Shown: in pieces, positions 22,643 through 36,600 of the stretch | How the letters are laid out: each line of letters opens with the position of its first letter | How positions within the stretch are numbered: the stretch's first letter is position 1 | Assembly (NCBI GenBank): GCA_028551475.1 | Contig: CM052361.1 | Coordinates: forward strand, 8,067,501-8,131,500 | Length of the DNA stretch: 64,000 bases | Direction of reading: 5' to 3' | Origin: Casuarina equisetifolia | Lineage: Eukaryota; Streptophyta; Magnoliopsida; Fagales; Casuarinaceae | Notes under the pieces: generated by a model | Seen by the model: the letters and a program-made list of their open reading frames with translations, nothing else | What the model was told of the DNA's origin: nothing | The model's database searches: none | Program-made: the position numbers and the translations under genes

Positions 22643-25578
22643 ATGAACCGGAACTTGAGGGAATCTCTGGTCGGAGGGAGGAATTTTCCGGTGGCGTCGC
22701 AGCACCGGAGAGGTCATAGTTTGACCGGGATCTCCAAGGACATTGGTGACGATAATCTGGATCTCTTCTCCAGGAACCGCCGCACTCTCTCCGTTGCCTC
22801 CTCCGACGAATCTTCCGATGGTACTGGATTATTACCCTTACTAGTTCCACTGTCAATCTCGTGTATTTGTTTAATGCGGTTGACAATATGGTTACTGGCA
22901 ATGGCCTCTGGTTTGTCGCAATCAGTCCGCTCCATTAAATAGCTAACGATAAAAACGGATACCGAACTATGTGGTTTTATCCGTAATAAATGCTATATGA
23001 ACTGCGTTGTTCGCTCGCAATTTGCAGTTTATCTTTTCCTTTGAATCGCAACTCTCTATCATTTCTTCCATGTTATTTGCTGTCGCCTGATATGGTTTAA
23101 TTGGCGCCGGTTCCAGTTTCCGTGAAGTTGGGAAGGCTCTCAGTTGGGCCGGGGAAGGTGGGTAGGAGTGGAATGGATGATCTGTTGACATCTACAGATG
23201 GAGGAAAGCATGACTACGACTGGTATGTAAATCTGGAAAAAAAATTACTGTTTCTTCTTTCTTTCTTTCTTTCAATTTGGAATTTTTTTGTTCAACCACA
23301 GATCTGCTTTATAGATTCATCACTACAACGAACATGATTACTTTGCCTAGATATTACCGTTGTCTGATTTACTTAGTCTGATTTGAAAGTGAAGTCGTTG
23401 TGTGGTCATCCTTAATAAATACTTGATGTTGTCAAATAAATTTTCTGCATAAAATCGATTGACTGTTGTTTGCTAGTAGTTAATTTGATGTTGAAATGGG
23501 ATATTCGTACTTGATGTTGCCAAATAAAATCGATTGACTATTGCATTCTAGTAGTTAATTTGATGTTGAAACGAAATGTTCAGACTTGATCTTGCCAAAC
23601 ACAATTTCTGCATACAATCTATTGACTATTGTATGAAAGCAGTTGATTTTTAGAAGTTAGACTTGCATTGGGGTGTCCTCACCTTGTTGATTTGTTACAT
23701 TATGGGTTTATGTTACTAGGCTTCTCACTCCTCCTGGGACGCCTAATGTTCCTTCATCAGATGGCAATGAGTCTCAGCCAACTTTAGCGCCTCCAAGAAG
23801 CAGTTCTTTAGCTAGATCAGCTTCTGCCATAAAGGCCTCAAGGGTATGCATTCCCCTTTTTCTTTCCTTTCCTTGTTCCTTGCAAATCTAGCTCAGACTT
23901 TAGGTTACTGTCAGTTTGCTTGCTTTAAATTTCATCGGCAGTTGATTCTTGCTGAATTAGTGTCCACCTATTTAACAGAAATATTTACCTCTTTCCTGCG
24001 GCTAGAGGTTTCCAATACAAAGTTATCTGCTTTTTGATGACTTTTTGTTGATAATGGTATTTCGTGGAATACACTCTGTTTGATGCTAAGACAAACAAAT
24101 GATACATATCTCTATTACCTCTCTGTTTCAGCTTTCTACTTCACAGTCAGAGAGTAATCATTCTTCAAGACCAGCAAGAAGCAGTTCTGCCTCACGCCCC
24201 TCCATCTCCACTTCCCACTATAATACCTACTCCTCAAACAGATCCTCCTCAATCCTTAACACAAGCTCAGCTTCAGTCACATCTTATATCAGACCATCCT
24301 CGCCCATCGGCCGCACTCCTATATCGAGACCCTCAACTCCATCCTCCCGCCAAGCATCATCACGACCCTCAACTCCATCAAGAGCCCGTCCAGCCCCTAC
24401 TAGCTCTTCCATTGACAAGTCTCGACCGTTGCAAAGCTCAAGGCCGTCCACTCCTAGTTCCAGGCCACAAATTCCTGCTAATCTGAGCTCTCCATCCACG
24501 CGATCAATTTCTCGCCCATCTACTCCCACTCGTCGAAATCCAGTAACCCCTGTATCTCAGGCTGCCAGCCCTTCATCTTCAGCTGGGCGTATTTTGTCCA
24601 GTGGGCGCAATTCAGCACCATCATCCCGTCCAAGCTCCCCAAGCCCACGTGTCCGTCCCCCACCACAGCCAATTGTTCCTCCTGATTTTCCACTTGAAAC
24701 ACCACCAAACCTCAGAACAACTCTGCCAGACAGGCCAGTTTCTGCTGGTAGGTCTAGGCCAGGTGCTGCTGTCACCGTGAAAGGGAATCAAGAAGCTCTA
24801 GCACCAGCGAGTATGGTAAGAAGACAATCATCCCCCATTGTCACAAGGGGCAGACTTACAGAGCCCACTGCAAGGGGCCGGTCACATGGTAATGGGCACG
24901 TTGCTGATGTTCCTGAGCCTCGGAGACCCTCACATGTCCCAGAGTTAACGATGCGGAAACCTGTGAAGAGCTCAACAACTGCCACAGAGAACAATGGATT
25001 CGGAAGAACTATCTCAAAGAAATCACTGGATATGGCTATCAGGCATATGGTATGCAGTAATTACTTACAACTTACAGCGCAATAGTAATACATTTCATCG
25101 CATCAGATTACAGAAACAGAGCTTTTTTGCTTTGGAGAGTTAAATTAGTCATATTGATTTATTACCCTCTCTGGTGTAGGATATAAGAACTGGCACAGGA
25201 GGGGTTCGTCCACTCTCAGGCACCACCCTGTTCCCTCAAAGCATTCGATCTGCCCCTCAAAGAACCCAATCCCGACGTGCCAGTGCTCCACCATCCACGG
25301 ATATGAATGGAAGCGTGCAAAAAACCAATAATGGAGTGATCTCAGAGAACGGAAACAAGATGAATAGGCCCGCAGAAAATGGAAGTGAAGCGGATGATGG
25401 AAAGTATTCTGCAAAATTTGAAGCAGACATCTATGAGAGCTCACGTTATGATGCAATATTGCTCAAGGAGGACTTGAAGAATACGAACTGGCTGCATAGT
25501 GTGGATGATAAATTGGATGCAGGGCCCATCTTCGATAACGGGTTTGAGACCCTACCAGAACCTTTCGGCCTCTTATAA
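22643..25578 (+). CDS. Basic proline-rich protein (BPP-like, At3g08670/At2g40070 family)
   Basis: Plant-specific, mostly disordered basic Ser/Pro/Arg-rich protein; Arabidopsis relatives have been reported as microtubule-associated. Exons are 22643-22820, 23117-23222, 23720-23843, 24132-25049 and 25180-25578, 574 residues, all junctions in phase. The N-terminal block MNRNLRESLVGGRNFPV, then NLDLFSRNRRTLSVASSDES, GKHDYDWLLTPPGTP and the C-terminal ISKKSLDMAIRHMDIR and SRYDAILLKEDLKNTNWLHS blocks are the conserved family signatures. Between them, about residues 140-380 are low complexity with repeated RPSTPS/SRPSTP units. The ending LPEPFGLL is shared by the family. The protein has no enzyme motif, membrane segment or signal peptide. 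Confidence 0.93.
23421..23660 (+). repeat. Three-copy tandem repeat inside BPP-like intron 2
   Basis: Diverged units begin ACTTGATnTTGnCAAA at 23421, 23509 and 23584 (88, 75 and about 77 bp). Each continues with TCnATTGACTnTTG and AGnAGTTnATTT. Unit 2 lacks about 13 bp present in units 1 and 3. The array lies within the intron at 23223-23719 and does not touch splice sites. Confidence 0.75.
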
Positions 25579-25584
25579 CAGCTG

Positions 25585-25617
25585 ATGAGTGAGTGAGTGA
25601 GTGAGTGAGTGAGTGAG
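25585..25617. repeat. (TGAG)n microsatellite in the BPP-like 3' UTR
   Basis: Eight or so uninterrupted tetranucleotide units start seven bases after the stop codon. Length is likely to vary between individuals. Confidence 0.9.
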
Positions 25618-28600
25618 GTGATTGGAATTGTTATTTATTTTTCAATTATTGTTTCTTGATTACTTGGCATCCCTTAAAGAATGGAATCTGTCAACAATTA
25701 TAAGGCAAAACAGGGAAAAATGAAGAGGCATTTTGTGGTTTACGTTGAGAAGTCAATGGGATTATTATTGATTTTCTGCTTCTGACAAACTGTGCTGACC
25801 CTGTCTTGTAAACATAGGGAGCTCAGTTTTAAAATTAAGAATTGTGCAAAGACTATACTATATTACTTAAATTGTAAATAAATAATTATTTTTAAAATTC
25901 AATTTGTATCCTTTCTTTACTTGACAAGTCCAGATGATCCTACTGAACCCGCTGGAAGTACGCGGCAAAAAGTGTGGACTCAATCCAAAGAAAAACGAAA
26001 TAAACAAAGGTAATAGGTTTAATGAATGGTGGGCGACGGTTGATTGGACCAAGCTTATAGTCATGGGCGGCATCCACCAAGCTATGTAATAATAATTGTG
26101 TTTCATTATTAATATCTCACTATGATACCTTTCTTACATGTTTAAATATCTCTCTCATGATGATTGATTTTAAGTGAGGAAGTTAAACTATTTTCTAATA
26201 TATTATAAAGTATGTTCAAGTATAAGGCCTCGTGTTAAAAATAGTATGAAGAATATCTTACATTGTCTAAAAAATATTTAAAATAAAATGATAAATAAGT
26301 TCCCTCTTACAAGTTAATTTTAAGAAGAAAATATGTGTTTTTTATTATAGTATCAACCCATATTCACAGGACAACATCTTGGACACAAAATCTATAATAC
26401 ATGTTGAATGTAAGAAAGCATATTAAGAACAATAAAATAAAAGTTTCATAGTACTTTAATCATGTTTTGAAATCATCTTTATAGGAATAAAATAATATTT
26501 TAATATCTTATTAATTTGAAATTAAGTCTATATAATTTCACCCAATTATTCATAATTATCACTCATAAATTACTTTTCTATTACTTTGGTTCTCAAGATT
26601 TTTCTAGGTTGAGGGTATATAGTGAAAATAATGTGTTATGTTATTAATATTTTAACATAATATTTTCTTTATATGTTCAAGCACCTCATTTTCTTAATAT
26701 TAAATTCTAAGGTAAGAAGTAAAAAAACATTTTTTAACCTCATTGCATATCCTCTATTATCCCCTTTTGAGTGCTAGGTCAACCCCCCCTCAAAACCAAG
26801 CCCCTCAGCCCTGAGTTTTATTCAAAAGAAAGGATCCAAACAAGATATTCCATCTCGAGATTAGGCTCCAAACATCATTAGTTTTATGATTAGTTTTACT
26901 TACCGACATGATCTGCATTAAAAGGAAACGGTCAAAGATATGATCAGCATGACCACTTACATCGAGTAGTACTGGACTAACATTAAAAATATTATCCTGG
27001 GAGAGTTGTTATACGATGATAATGTGATCGGAGGGAGGTGTTATTCACCGCGTCCGTACAGAAGCTCTTCCTCACGTTCTAATTATAATTACAAAAAAAA
27101 AAAAAGCTTAATTTGACAACCGGATCATCTTATGATCCCTTAGAATTACTAAATCATTTATCTTGAGTAATTCCGATTGTGACCAACCACTCATTTGATG
27201 TATATCTTATGAGTTATTAAATATTTTTTAATAGTTTTGAATCGGCACTCATTTCTTGAGTTGATTGAATCACTCTCGATAATAATATATATATATATAT
27301 ATTATGATGCCCAACCCCCTTAACGAACACTTATCGGCATACCTCGCTTAGTTACGTAGCAGATTTAACTTGGCCTTTCCTCTCTTAAAAAGAATCATAT
27401 CAATAGCTAAAAAAAAAAAAAAAAATTGTTTGATTCATATAAAAGGCACTTTTTGTATTAATTTTTAAGACATCCTCTTATAACTAATACATGCACAAAC
27501 TTTATAATCAAAATAATATGTTTGGTTCATATATAGAGGTATCACCTTCTAAATTTGGGTTATAATATTATATTAAGAAAGTTTATCTGAAAAGAAAAAA
27601 TTATTTTGAAGTCCATTGGGTGTAGTTAAGATAATAAAAAGGTTCATGTGGGAGATCTTCTAAAATAAGTTTTTTGAATTTGAATCCTCTCAATTACATT
27701 TTTTATTAATTTGATAAAATAAGTTTTTTTGGATTTGAATCTCCTTAGCCACAATTTTTTATTGACCTAGCATGTTTTGGAGTGAGTCATTGTTTCCAGT
27801 TTAATTCATCAAGTAAGATTATAACTTTACAATGTAAAGTTTCTCTTCTTCATTGCTTAAGTATGGAGTTTAATATAATATAGTTAGCCCTTACACCAAA
27901 CGGTCTTTTTCCATGTTTTTAAATATTACAAACGTCTCGACATGATGAAGAAGAATGTATAGAAATTACAGTTACAAGAAGGCACCAAGAAACGGGCCAA
28001 AAGGCAACAAATTTTTGTTGTTTTACAGACAAGAAAGCATCCCCTCAGCGAGAATAGGGTTCAAGCTACTGTCATGGTTTATCTGATATTCAAACCAGAA
28101 CTCAGTTCGTTCACTTTAAAGCCATTGAGGTGCAGTGGCAGCGAGGACCCACGGTTGGCTGGAGCAGCGCTGTGTTTCTGCTCTGACAAGCCAGAGAACT
28201 ATTTGCTACATTCCACGAGGAAAGTTAGAAAATCCATAACTTTTCCATCCAAACCAATCATCGCTAAAACTTCTGTTTAATCAGACAATAAAACAGTTTT
28301 ACGCTTTTCATGACACCCTATTTTAGATACTGCATAAATATTGGGTGCATTTAGTCCAGAAATCCACAGGGAGAGAGGAAAATGCCGATGGAGCTCTTGG
28401 GTTCGTGATTGTCGGAGCTTGGGAGGTACCAGTAGAGAAAAGTCACGACAGTCTTTACTCTCTAAAAGGTTGGGTTCTCGAACTGAGAAGAAAGAAAAAG
28501 AGAGAAAAACAAGAAGGAAAGAAATGGGATTAGTTGGGTATCCTAGGCGCATCGAGATCCGTGTCACTGCACTGCGTCTGCTTGACGAAGAAGCTTCGAC

Positions 28601-28639
28601 GTCAAGTACAGTTCGTCGATGAATCTTGAGCAACGGCAA
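25618..28639. other. Intergenic, BPP-like gene to the LRR-RLK leader
   Basis: A/T-rich spacer. It contains an alternating AT tract at about 27284-27303 and a 54-bp tandem duplication at 27662-27768. Open frames at 28074-28280 (+) and 28277-28639 (-) have no recognisable domain. Confidence 0.45.
27662..27768. repeat. 54-bp tandem duplication
   Basis: Units at 27662-27715 and 27716-27768 share AAAATAAGTTTTTT, then ATTTGAATC, then a TTTTTTATT end. They differ at roughly a quarter of positions by eye. No function suggested. Confidence 0.7.
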
Positions 28640-29915
28640 CTAGAGCTACTTTTATGCAGCGTATCCCTGAAGGAATGCCGTTAAAGGTCGTCCATGGGAT
28701 TCTTTAGCTCTACTTTCTTCTACTGTCTTGAAGCCAGTGATTCAGATCAAGTTAGTTCTCATGGGCAGTTTGCTCAGGCACTCCTCACCATTCAAGGTCT
28801 GAGCTCCCTCTCTCTCTCTCTCTCTCTCTGTCTCACATTATGTAGTTTGTGATCTATTTTTCCTTTTAGTAATTAGAGAGCTTCCCAAGATTTAAGCTTT
28901 GGTTTTAGCAGACCAAAATTCTAGAGAATAAGGATTTCTGGGCATTTCAGTTCGATCTAATCGGTGCTTTCTTTGACAAGAGGTCCTGCTTCGATGATGG
29001 CAGCTTCGCTCTGATAATGTCTACGCCAAGACGACGAGTAATTGTTAGATAAATGTTATCTTCTTTCAACATGATGCCTTCGTTTCAGCTTGAACTCTTC
29101 ATTTTCTGTGTAAACAGGCTGTTTCAATTCTGAGTCGTGTTTCCCAGTTACTTTTTTGTTCTTGGATTCTGATCTTCTGCAGAAACCTAGAACACCCTAC
29201 GTTGAGAAGAATCCAATGCACAAGATCACCAAATTAATCAATTTTAAGGACCTCCTCCTCCTTGTCAACCCTTAGAGATGGATTAAAACAGAACCTTGAC
29301 TTCTCCTTTTCTTTCCTGTTTGACAATTGCCAGCTGTCTCACATCACAGCTCTGTTTAAACTTCATTGTCGAGGCCTGTATTCGAGCTCATTATCATTTG
29401 TTTATTGCTCCTTTGTGTCTCATTCCGTAACGTGCGTAAATCAATTATTTGGTAGATGACTGAAAGAATAAACTAGTGAAGGAGAAAAGGGATTCTTTTG
29501 GCATCTAGTATGTCATGCTATACGCTTTTGCTTTATCTTTATTGTAAAAGGATTATGCTTTGCTTTTTCTTTTTGATGGCTTTGTATTTGGTTACCTTGG
29601 TTTGGCTTAATAATTTCTCCTGCGACTTTAAGTCGTTGACTTATAATCCAAAAAAGTAGTTGGTCATGGCACCCGAGGCAATGACTCACTCATTGGTTCT
29701 TGGCTTTTTTCTTGCTTATCGTCATGCTTGCTCTAAATAGTTCTTAAAAATGTTCATTGTCTATTCACTGCTGCTGGCCTTTTGTTCCCCGTGATAAGAG
29801 GGGGAGATGATGAACAGAAATGTGCTGAAACTTTGTTGATTTTCCAGGGTGGGCAGTAGAATTTTGGGGGTCACATTCATTATCACTTCATTGGACCTCA
29901 CATCAAGCAGTGTGT
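28640..29915 (+). other. Probable 5' leader with intron of the LRR-RLK gene
   Basis: A (CT)n run at about 28811-28831, a feature common in plant leaders, and possible splice sites (CAAG|GTCTGA near 28796, TTCCAG|GG near 29848) suggest a non-coding first exon and leader intron before ATG 29916. Transcript evidence is needed for exact ends. Confidence 0.4.
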
Positions 29916-32443
29916 ATGGAGATGCCAACCATTTTTGCAGTAGGGTCTTTCCTCCTACTCCTCTCTCTGGCTCCAGTGAGTTCAGGTGACCTGAATTCAG
30001 ACAAACAAGCTCTACTTGATTTTGCTTCTAGTGTTCCTTATGGTAGGAAGATCAACTGGAATCCTGCAATATCAGTCTGTGGTTCTTGGGTCGGCATAAC
30101 TTGCACCCTGGATGGCTTGCGGGTGTCTGCTCTTCGCCTACCCGGCATTGGAATGCTCGGTCCGATTCCGGCCAACACCCTTGGGAAATTGGACGCCCTC
30201 ACAACCCTCAGTCTTCGATCAAACCTCCTCAGTGGGAGCATTCCAGATGACATACTTACCCTTCCTTCCCTCCGTCACATGTACCTTCAAGACAACAACT
30301 TCTCCGGTAATTTCCCCTCTTCTTTGCCTCCCCTGCTTATCTTTCTTGATCTCTCCTTCAACTCCTTCACTGGAAACATTTCAGCCACAGTTAACAACTT
30401 AACACATCTCACTGGCCTGCACCTCCAAAACAACTCCCTCACTGGACCAATCCCCATCAACCTCCCAGGGCTCAAGTATTTGAATTTGAGCAACAACCAT
30501 CTGAATGGTTCCATCCCCTCAGCCCTTCAAAAGTTCCCTGAATCTTCCTTCAAAGGGAATTTGATGTTATGTGGACCCCCACTTAACCCGTGTTCTTCGA
30601 TTTCCCCTGCATCTTCCCCTCCCCACACTATCTTACCACCCCCGCCAAAAGGCTCTCCAAAACCCAGTGGTAGTTCTAGGAAAAAGCTAAGTAAAAGAGC
30701 TATCATTGCCATTTCTGTTGGGGGTTCTGCTGTGCTGCTGCTTTTAGTTCTAATGATGGTAGTGTGCTGTTTAAAGAAGAAAGACCCTGAGAACAGTAGT
30801 AGACGGAAAGGGAAGGGTGGAAGGAGTGAGAAGCCTAAGGAGGACTTCGGGAGTGGGGTCCAAGAGGCTGAGAAGAACAAACTGGTTTTCTTTGAAGGCT
30901 GTTCTTATAATTTTGATCTTGAAGATCTATTGAGAGCTTCAGCTGAAGTACTAGGAAAGGGGAGTTATGGGACAACTTATAAGGCCATTTTGGAGGAGGG
31001 CACAACAGTGGCTGTGAAGAGGTTGAAAGAAGTGGTAGTGGGGAAAAGAGAGTTTGAACAGCAAATGGAAACGGTGGAGAGAGTCGGTCAGCACCCACAT
31101 ATTGTTCCTCTTCGTGCTTATTACTATTCCAAGGACGAAAAACTCCTAGTTTATGACTACATGATTGGTGGCAGCTTTTCCGCATTATTGCATGGTATTT
31201 TATCTGCTATCAACTTCTTCCAAATTCTTTCTACTTTTCTGAATTATACATATTCCTAGTCTCGACTAAGAATCAAATATGTAGCACTATAAAAAAAATT
31301 TAAAAAAAAAAAAACTTTGGAATTAAGATAACAGCTAATTAGACTTTGAAGACGTACTGTCCAAGTCAAGTTCGAGTTAAACATACAGTTTAGAAGCTGT
31401 ACTTTGTATACGTGATATCCTTTAATATTTTTTCTGCCATAAATCATTATATCTCTGACATGATCACTTTCGTAGAGAAAATCCCCAAACAATACCATAA
31501 TAGCCTGATTACAATCTGAATAGATTGGACTCATAGATGAAGTGTAATCTTTTGATAGTGGCATCAAGTGATTGCATGATTAAAGTTCTGGACTTTTTAC
31601 TGTGATACAGTCTGGGTTTGTCACTAGAAGAGAAGTAGCTACGGGCCTGAGAGTCACTGAGTGAAAATAAGTTTAACTTGTTGATCTGTAAAACTCTAAG
31701 ATGGAGAAAAACAAACCTTGTCTTCACAGACAAATGGCTTCAACTCTTGAGTACTTGAAAAGACATTACTCCTGGCCCCTATCTGTTTCATGTTCATTTC
31801 TACCATGATCACAGGGTACAGGGAAAGTGGACGAACTACGCTTGACTGGCAATGCAGAGTAAAGATTTGCCTTGGAGCTGCAAGGGGCATTGCTCATATC
31901 CATTCTGCCGCTGGTGGGAAATTTATTCATGGCAACATCAAGTCCTGCAACGTCTTGCTCACAGAAGACCTCAATGGCTGCATCTCAGATTTTGGTTTTA
32001 CACCGCTGATGACTTTGCCCACTGTTGCACCCAGGACTGCAGGCTATCGAGCTCCTGAGGTGATTGAGGCTCGAAAATGCACACAAAAATCCGATGTTTA
32101 CAGCTTTGGTGTGCTCCTCCTTGAGATGCTGACGGGAAAAGCACCAGTCTCATCACCAGGCCAGGACGAGGTGGTTGATCTTCCAAGATGGGTGCAGTCC
32201 GTTGTCAGAGAGGAATGGACTGCCGAGGTTTTTGATGTGGAGTTGATGAACTACAGGGATATTGAAGAAGAGTTGGTGCACATGCTTCAAGTAGCAATGG
32301 CCTGTGTTGCCAAGGTGCCTGACATGAGACCTGCTATGGGAGAAGTTGTTCGGATGATTGATGAAATCAGGCCATCTAATTCTGACAATAGGTCGTCACC
32401 ATCGGCAGGCAAGTCCAAGAGTCCAAATACTGAAACCCCATGA
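29916..32443 (+). CDS. LRR receptor-like kinase of subfamily III, probable pseudokinase (At3g08680/At5g58300 type)
   Basis: Plasma-membrane receptor with a small leucine-rich ectodomain; its ligand is unknown. Exons are 29916-31194 and 31815-32443, 635 residues, with Gly split across the single intron. A signal peptide covers about 1-24. An LRR N-terminal cap follows ([18 protein letters not shown]), then about five LRRs ([41 protein letters not shown]). A Pro/Ser linker ([14 protein letters not shown]) precedes one membrane helix at about 262-286 and the kinase domain from about 325. The Val-Ala-Val-Lys lysine is present near 367 and DFG at 485-487, but the catalytic HRD is HGN at 465-467, so the catalytic Asp is missing, as is usual in this clade. 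The frame is open a little upstream, but ATG 29916 (or 29922) is the first ATG. Confidence 0.93.
31195..31814 (+). other. Single LRR-RLK coding intron (620 bp)
   Basis: GT-AG intron separating the N-lobe from the rest of the kinase domain, a position typical of subfamily III. A/T-rich; nothing else seen. Confidence 0.7.
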
Positions 32444-33639
32444 CTACTATCACCATCACCATTATTCACTTCGCAAGTTTCTGCAGTAGAACCACCTAAG
32501 CTTGAGTGCAAAGCCAATTTGTATGAAAACTTTAAGTTGTGAAATATGTCAAATTGCGTGATTGTTCGTAGGGGATTAGCTTTTCAAAATAAATTTTCTA
32601 GCATCTTCGTCCAGCTCTAGCAAAAAAGCCATGGTTAGGTGCATTTCTCATGTAATTATCTTAAAATGATGGATTACGTGGTTTACTGTAAATACGCCAA
32701 TCCTACTAAATTGTATTAGGAATTCCTGCAACACTGATGCTAATTGTTAGGGATTTGAGATCACTAATATTACATATGAATGGAAAATACAACAAACACA
32801 TAGGCACACACACAAATATAGTAATAAACTTAAAAAGAGGTTCAGACTAATACAATATCTTTTATTCCTTATAAATGCATGTTATAAATTTTCTTACTTC
32901 TTTTATCAAATGAACAGCATTTTACAAAAATTATTTTGTTACTTAAAATTTATGAAGTACTCATCACCGACCAGTAAGGCTCTTAGCCCGGCCTCAAAGG
33001 AGGATTTCTCATTCAACTAACCCATTTAAATTCTCCTTTCTTAATAGAGAAGAAACCAAGATATCTCAGTTCAGTAAATAACTCCTATTTATATTAAGAT
33101 ATTACAATCAAGTCTATAACTTAATTGTTCTACATAATATTAACAACTTGTAAGCCCAAGGACAACTCTCTCAAAGGCCTTTTGAACTATAAATAAGGTT
33201 TATCATATTAGTGGGAAGAAATTAGAATTTATTTTGTTGTTAGGATCAAGTTTGAGTTGTTAACAAGTTATTTGTTTATTTCAGGTATAATTGATAACGC
33301 ATTTAGACAATAACAAAGGATTTGATGTGTTCTCCATTTTCTTTATCAACAAATAATTTAAAACTAAGAAAAGGGTACAAAAATTAAATTTCTCGAATAT
33401 AATTGAATAGCTCAGAGCTCTTGACAACTTGAACTCAGTTGACACATAATAATTGCATATAAAACTCGCAAGAAACTTCACGGAAGTCAAGCTCTCCAAG
33501 AATAAACAATGGGAAAATGGAAAGCTGCTTCCAAAAAATTGCCTATTGTCGTCCCAACTGAATGATTGGATGCGAAGTATTTTTTCTTTCTGTAAAACTA
33601 CCAATTCCCATCTAACGTTCATGTAAAGGTAGAAAGTCA
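32444..33639. other. Convergent spacer, LRR-RLK and coiled-coil gene
   Basis: Holds the two facing 3' UTRs and about 700 bp of A/T-rich DNA. No gene or repeat recognised. Confidence 0.5.
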
Positions 33640-36600
33640 CTAGCTGGAGCCTTCATTGACCAAGTCGGCACCACTAACATATTTAGCAACAAACGACACC
33701 AACCGAAAAGGAGCACCGATCAGGGGAGCATCCGAAATCGGCACAGAAGCCTTTTCATCATTAGCGGCTGCTTGCAACTCCACATCCTGAATTTCATTCT
33801 CATCCAGTGAAATTTGCACAATTTCTCCACGCTCATCAGATGGTAAAGAGCTAGGAATTGCAGCAGCAAACTCAACATCCACGTTATCACTACCAATATT
33901 CTCTTCCTTGACTGGAATGATTTCGACTGACTCCGCCTTCTTGCTTGGTTCATACAAATTCTCAAAGGATTCTGACATGGCATGAGCAGCACTCGTAGTA
34001 ACAGCAGTTTCAACCATCTGATCAGACTGACCGGCTGAAGGAAGCCCAGTCGTCGCATGTTTCTCAAGCTGAACTTGCAACTGATTCACCTAGAAGAAGG
34101 AAAGAGAAATCTAATCTCAATGATTATCAGTCTACAGATCACTTGTAAAAGATAGTGAAAGATGACAAGGATAAAGAATGGTTACACCATAACGCATCTC
34201 TAACCCAATGTCTACCAACCTAATGAGATATATCAAATCACTAGTCATCCCAAAGTTTAAATTTAATAGTAAATATAATCATGTTAGAAAAGAAAAAAAA
34301 TAGAGTTCCAAGTTTTTTAAGGAAATGGGATGTCCTAATGAATTGAACAATGGTAGTGTTTCCATATGAGATGATCCTTCCAAATAGAAAGGTCCTTTCA
34401 ACTACTTCCCAGTGATCAAGTATCTTAGCTTATTGATCATCTTTAATACAATTTCGATCTGGATTTGCAGATGGACCCAAGAATACCCACAACAGAGAAA
34501 GAGATTCTAAATCTCTTTATTTTGTGCCAGACCAACATTGACAACGTTTTGCACAAGACAAAGTAGAACAGTGAAGAAAGAGACAATGATGAACTCGGTC
34601 ATTTAATTAGTGCTTTAATAGTGTAGCAGAAGCAATAACTGTGCGATCACAAAACATAATAAATAAATAAATTTATTACCTTCTCAACGAGCTCTACATT
34701 TTCAGACATCAATTTCTCAACCAGTGCAAGTGCTGCTTCCATCTGAGAGTTCAACTCCTTGTGTTCAGAGGCAAGCTAAAACAACACAGAAAGCAGTCGT
34801 ATCAATTATTCTTCTTCCATTTTTTAATAGTACTTGTAGGGAATATCAAGGCATAACAAATCTGTGAAAGGCTAAACCGAAACATCTTTGGAGAAAATAC
34901 AGAACAACTACAAACTGGAAATCATTTTTTTTTTTTTGGGGGGGGGGAGCTAAGTAAAAGAATTTGCATATAAAATATATCAATAAAAGATAGTTACGGG
35001 CATTTACCCATATGAAGGACCTTACACAATCTAACATTACATAGAAAATGGTCCACTCGAGCCTCCAAGCATGCTGAATAAACAGGTTTTTGGCTGTTTT
35101 GGGGATTTTTTTAATAATATGAAACTTATCTCTTACAAGCCTTTTGATAACTTTTAAGAGTTACATATTCAACACTTACATAGTTTTTAAATGATGTAAG
35201 AAACATGAAAGAAGCAAACCTTGTGTTCATTTGAGCTTGTAGAGGAGATACTCCTCTCAAAATTCAGGATTTGTGATTGCAGACCAGATATGATTTCAGT
35301 CATTCGCTGGTTTTCTTGTAGGAGTCCGCTCCTAAATTCTTCCAGCCCCACCACCTGCCAAGCTTTGTTTTTAATTTCCGTATCAGAACAATGTGGAGTA
35401 CCCTTATGAGGGCACATGCAACAACGACTTTTCTTTCTTTTCACAATAAGAGAAATAGGTTAAATTATTAAGACATGTTTTGAATATATTGAGAGGCATT
35501 TCCATTCGGTGCCCACCGCAAAGAAAAACAGTAACAGACGACTAGGTCTTTCCTTTTATGAGTGCATCAGTCAAAATTGATTTCACTGGGTTCTAAGATA
35601 AAAAAGCAGAAAAGAAGACATCCAATGTATTGGAGGTTCTCCTATGTACTAGAGAAAAGGAGGGGATCAATATTCAGATGCAGCCTCAGATTCCCAGTTT
35701 AATTGAGATCTTCTTGTAGATTACTTATGACAATGAAGCCATCTTACCTGTTCCCGTAGTTTAGCAGCATCACCATTCAAGCTAGCAATTGTTTCTTGAG
35801 TTGAATTCTGTAAAGGAAAGACATTAAGTCCCTTAAATAAGCCGCAAACATAGTACATTGCACAAAAGCAGGAAGTGGACATAATCATTTGGTTCTGGAT
35901 TCCAACCGACCCAATAACCATGAGTAAGTTGCACGAAGGTGACTTAAAAGCAATAAGAAGAAAAACGAGAAAAAACAAAACTAAAATGTAAAACCACAAC
36001 AACAAACATGATCTGGTTCTCCTGAATTCTTTTCGGCGAAGTCTAACTAATTCACCCTAAAACATCTGCGCTCATTAAGCATGCAAAATGTTTCTTTCAA
36101 TAGTAATGAGATATTGAAAGAAATCCGTATCAATACACTCCAAAATATTAAAATGCTAATACCTCCTTCAAGATCCAAATATCTTTTTCTCCCTCTAAGT
36201 GTCTGACTTTTTCCTCTAAGCTTGCCTGTGGAACATTGTAAAAAGTAAAATCATTTTGAATCCCAATGTTCTTAGAAATATAAACATGCACAGACAAAAA
36301 CCCAAAGGAGTGGTACGAAGTCAACCAAAAAGGTGAAGGTAAATTATTAGCACGAGAAAAGAATGATAAAGTAGAAGCACCATTATCAAAACGAAATTAC
36401 CTTTTCATCTAGTAACTGATTGATTTTCCCCTCAAAATAGTCCTGCATTTCGCAAAGCATTAGACTAATTTCCACCATACAGGAAGTTTGATCAGAAACA
36501 AAATGTAGCCAAATATTGAGCAAATCAATTACAATTATTCTAATGAATGCGTTGGAGGAAATGCAATCTGGATATACAGTCCAAAAAAGCCTACCAACTC

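Noticed and set aside
28074-28639. Overlapping open frames on both strands upstream of the LRR-RLK.
   Set aside because: No domain on either strand. Opposite-strand frames of similar size suggest chance in a leader or promoter region.
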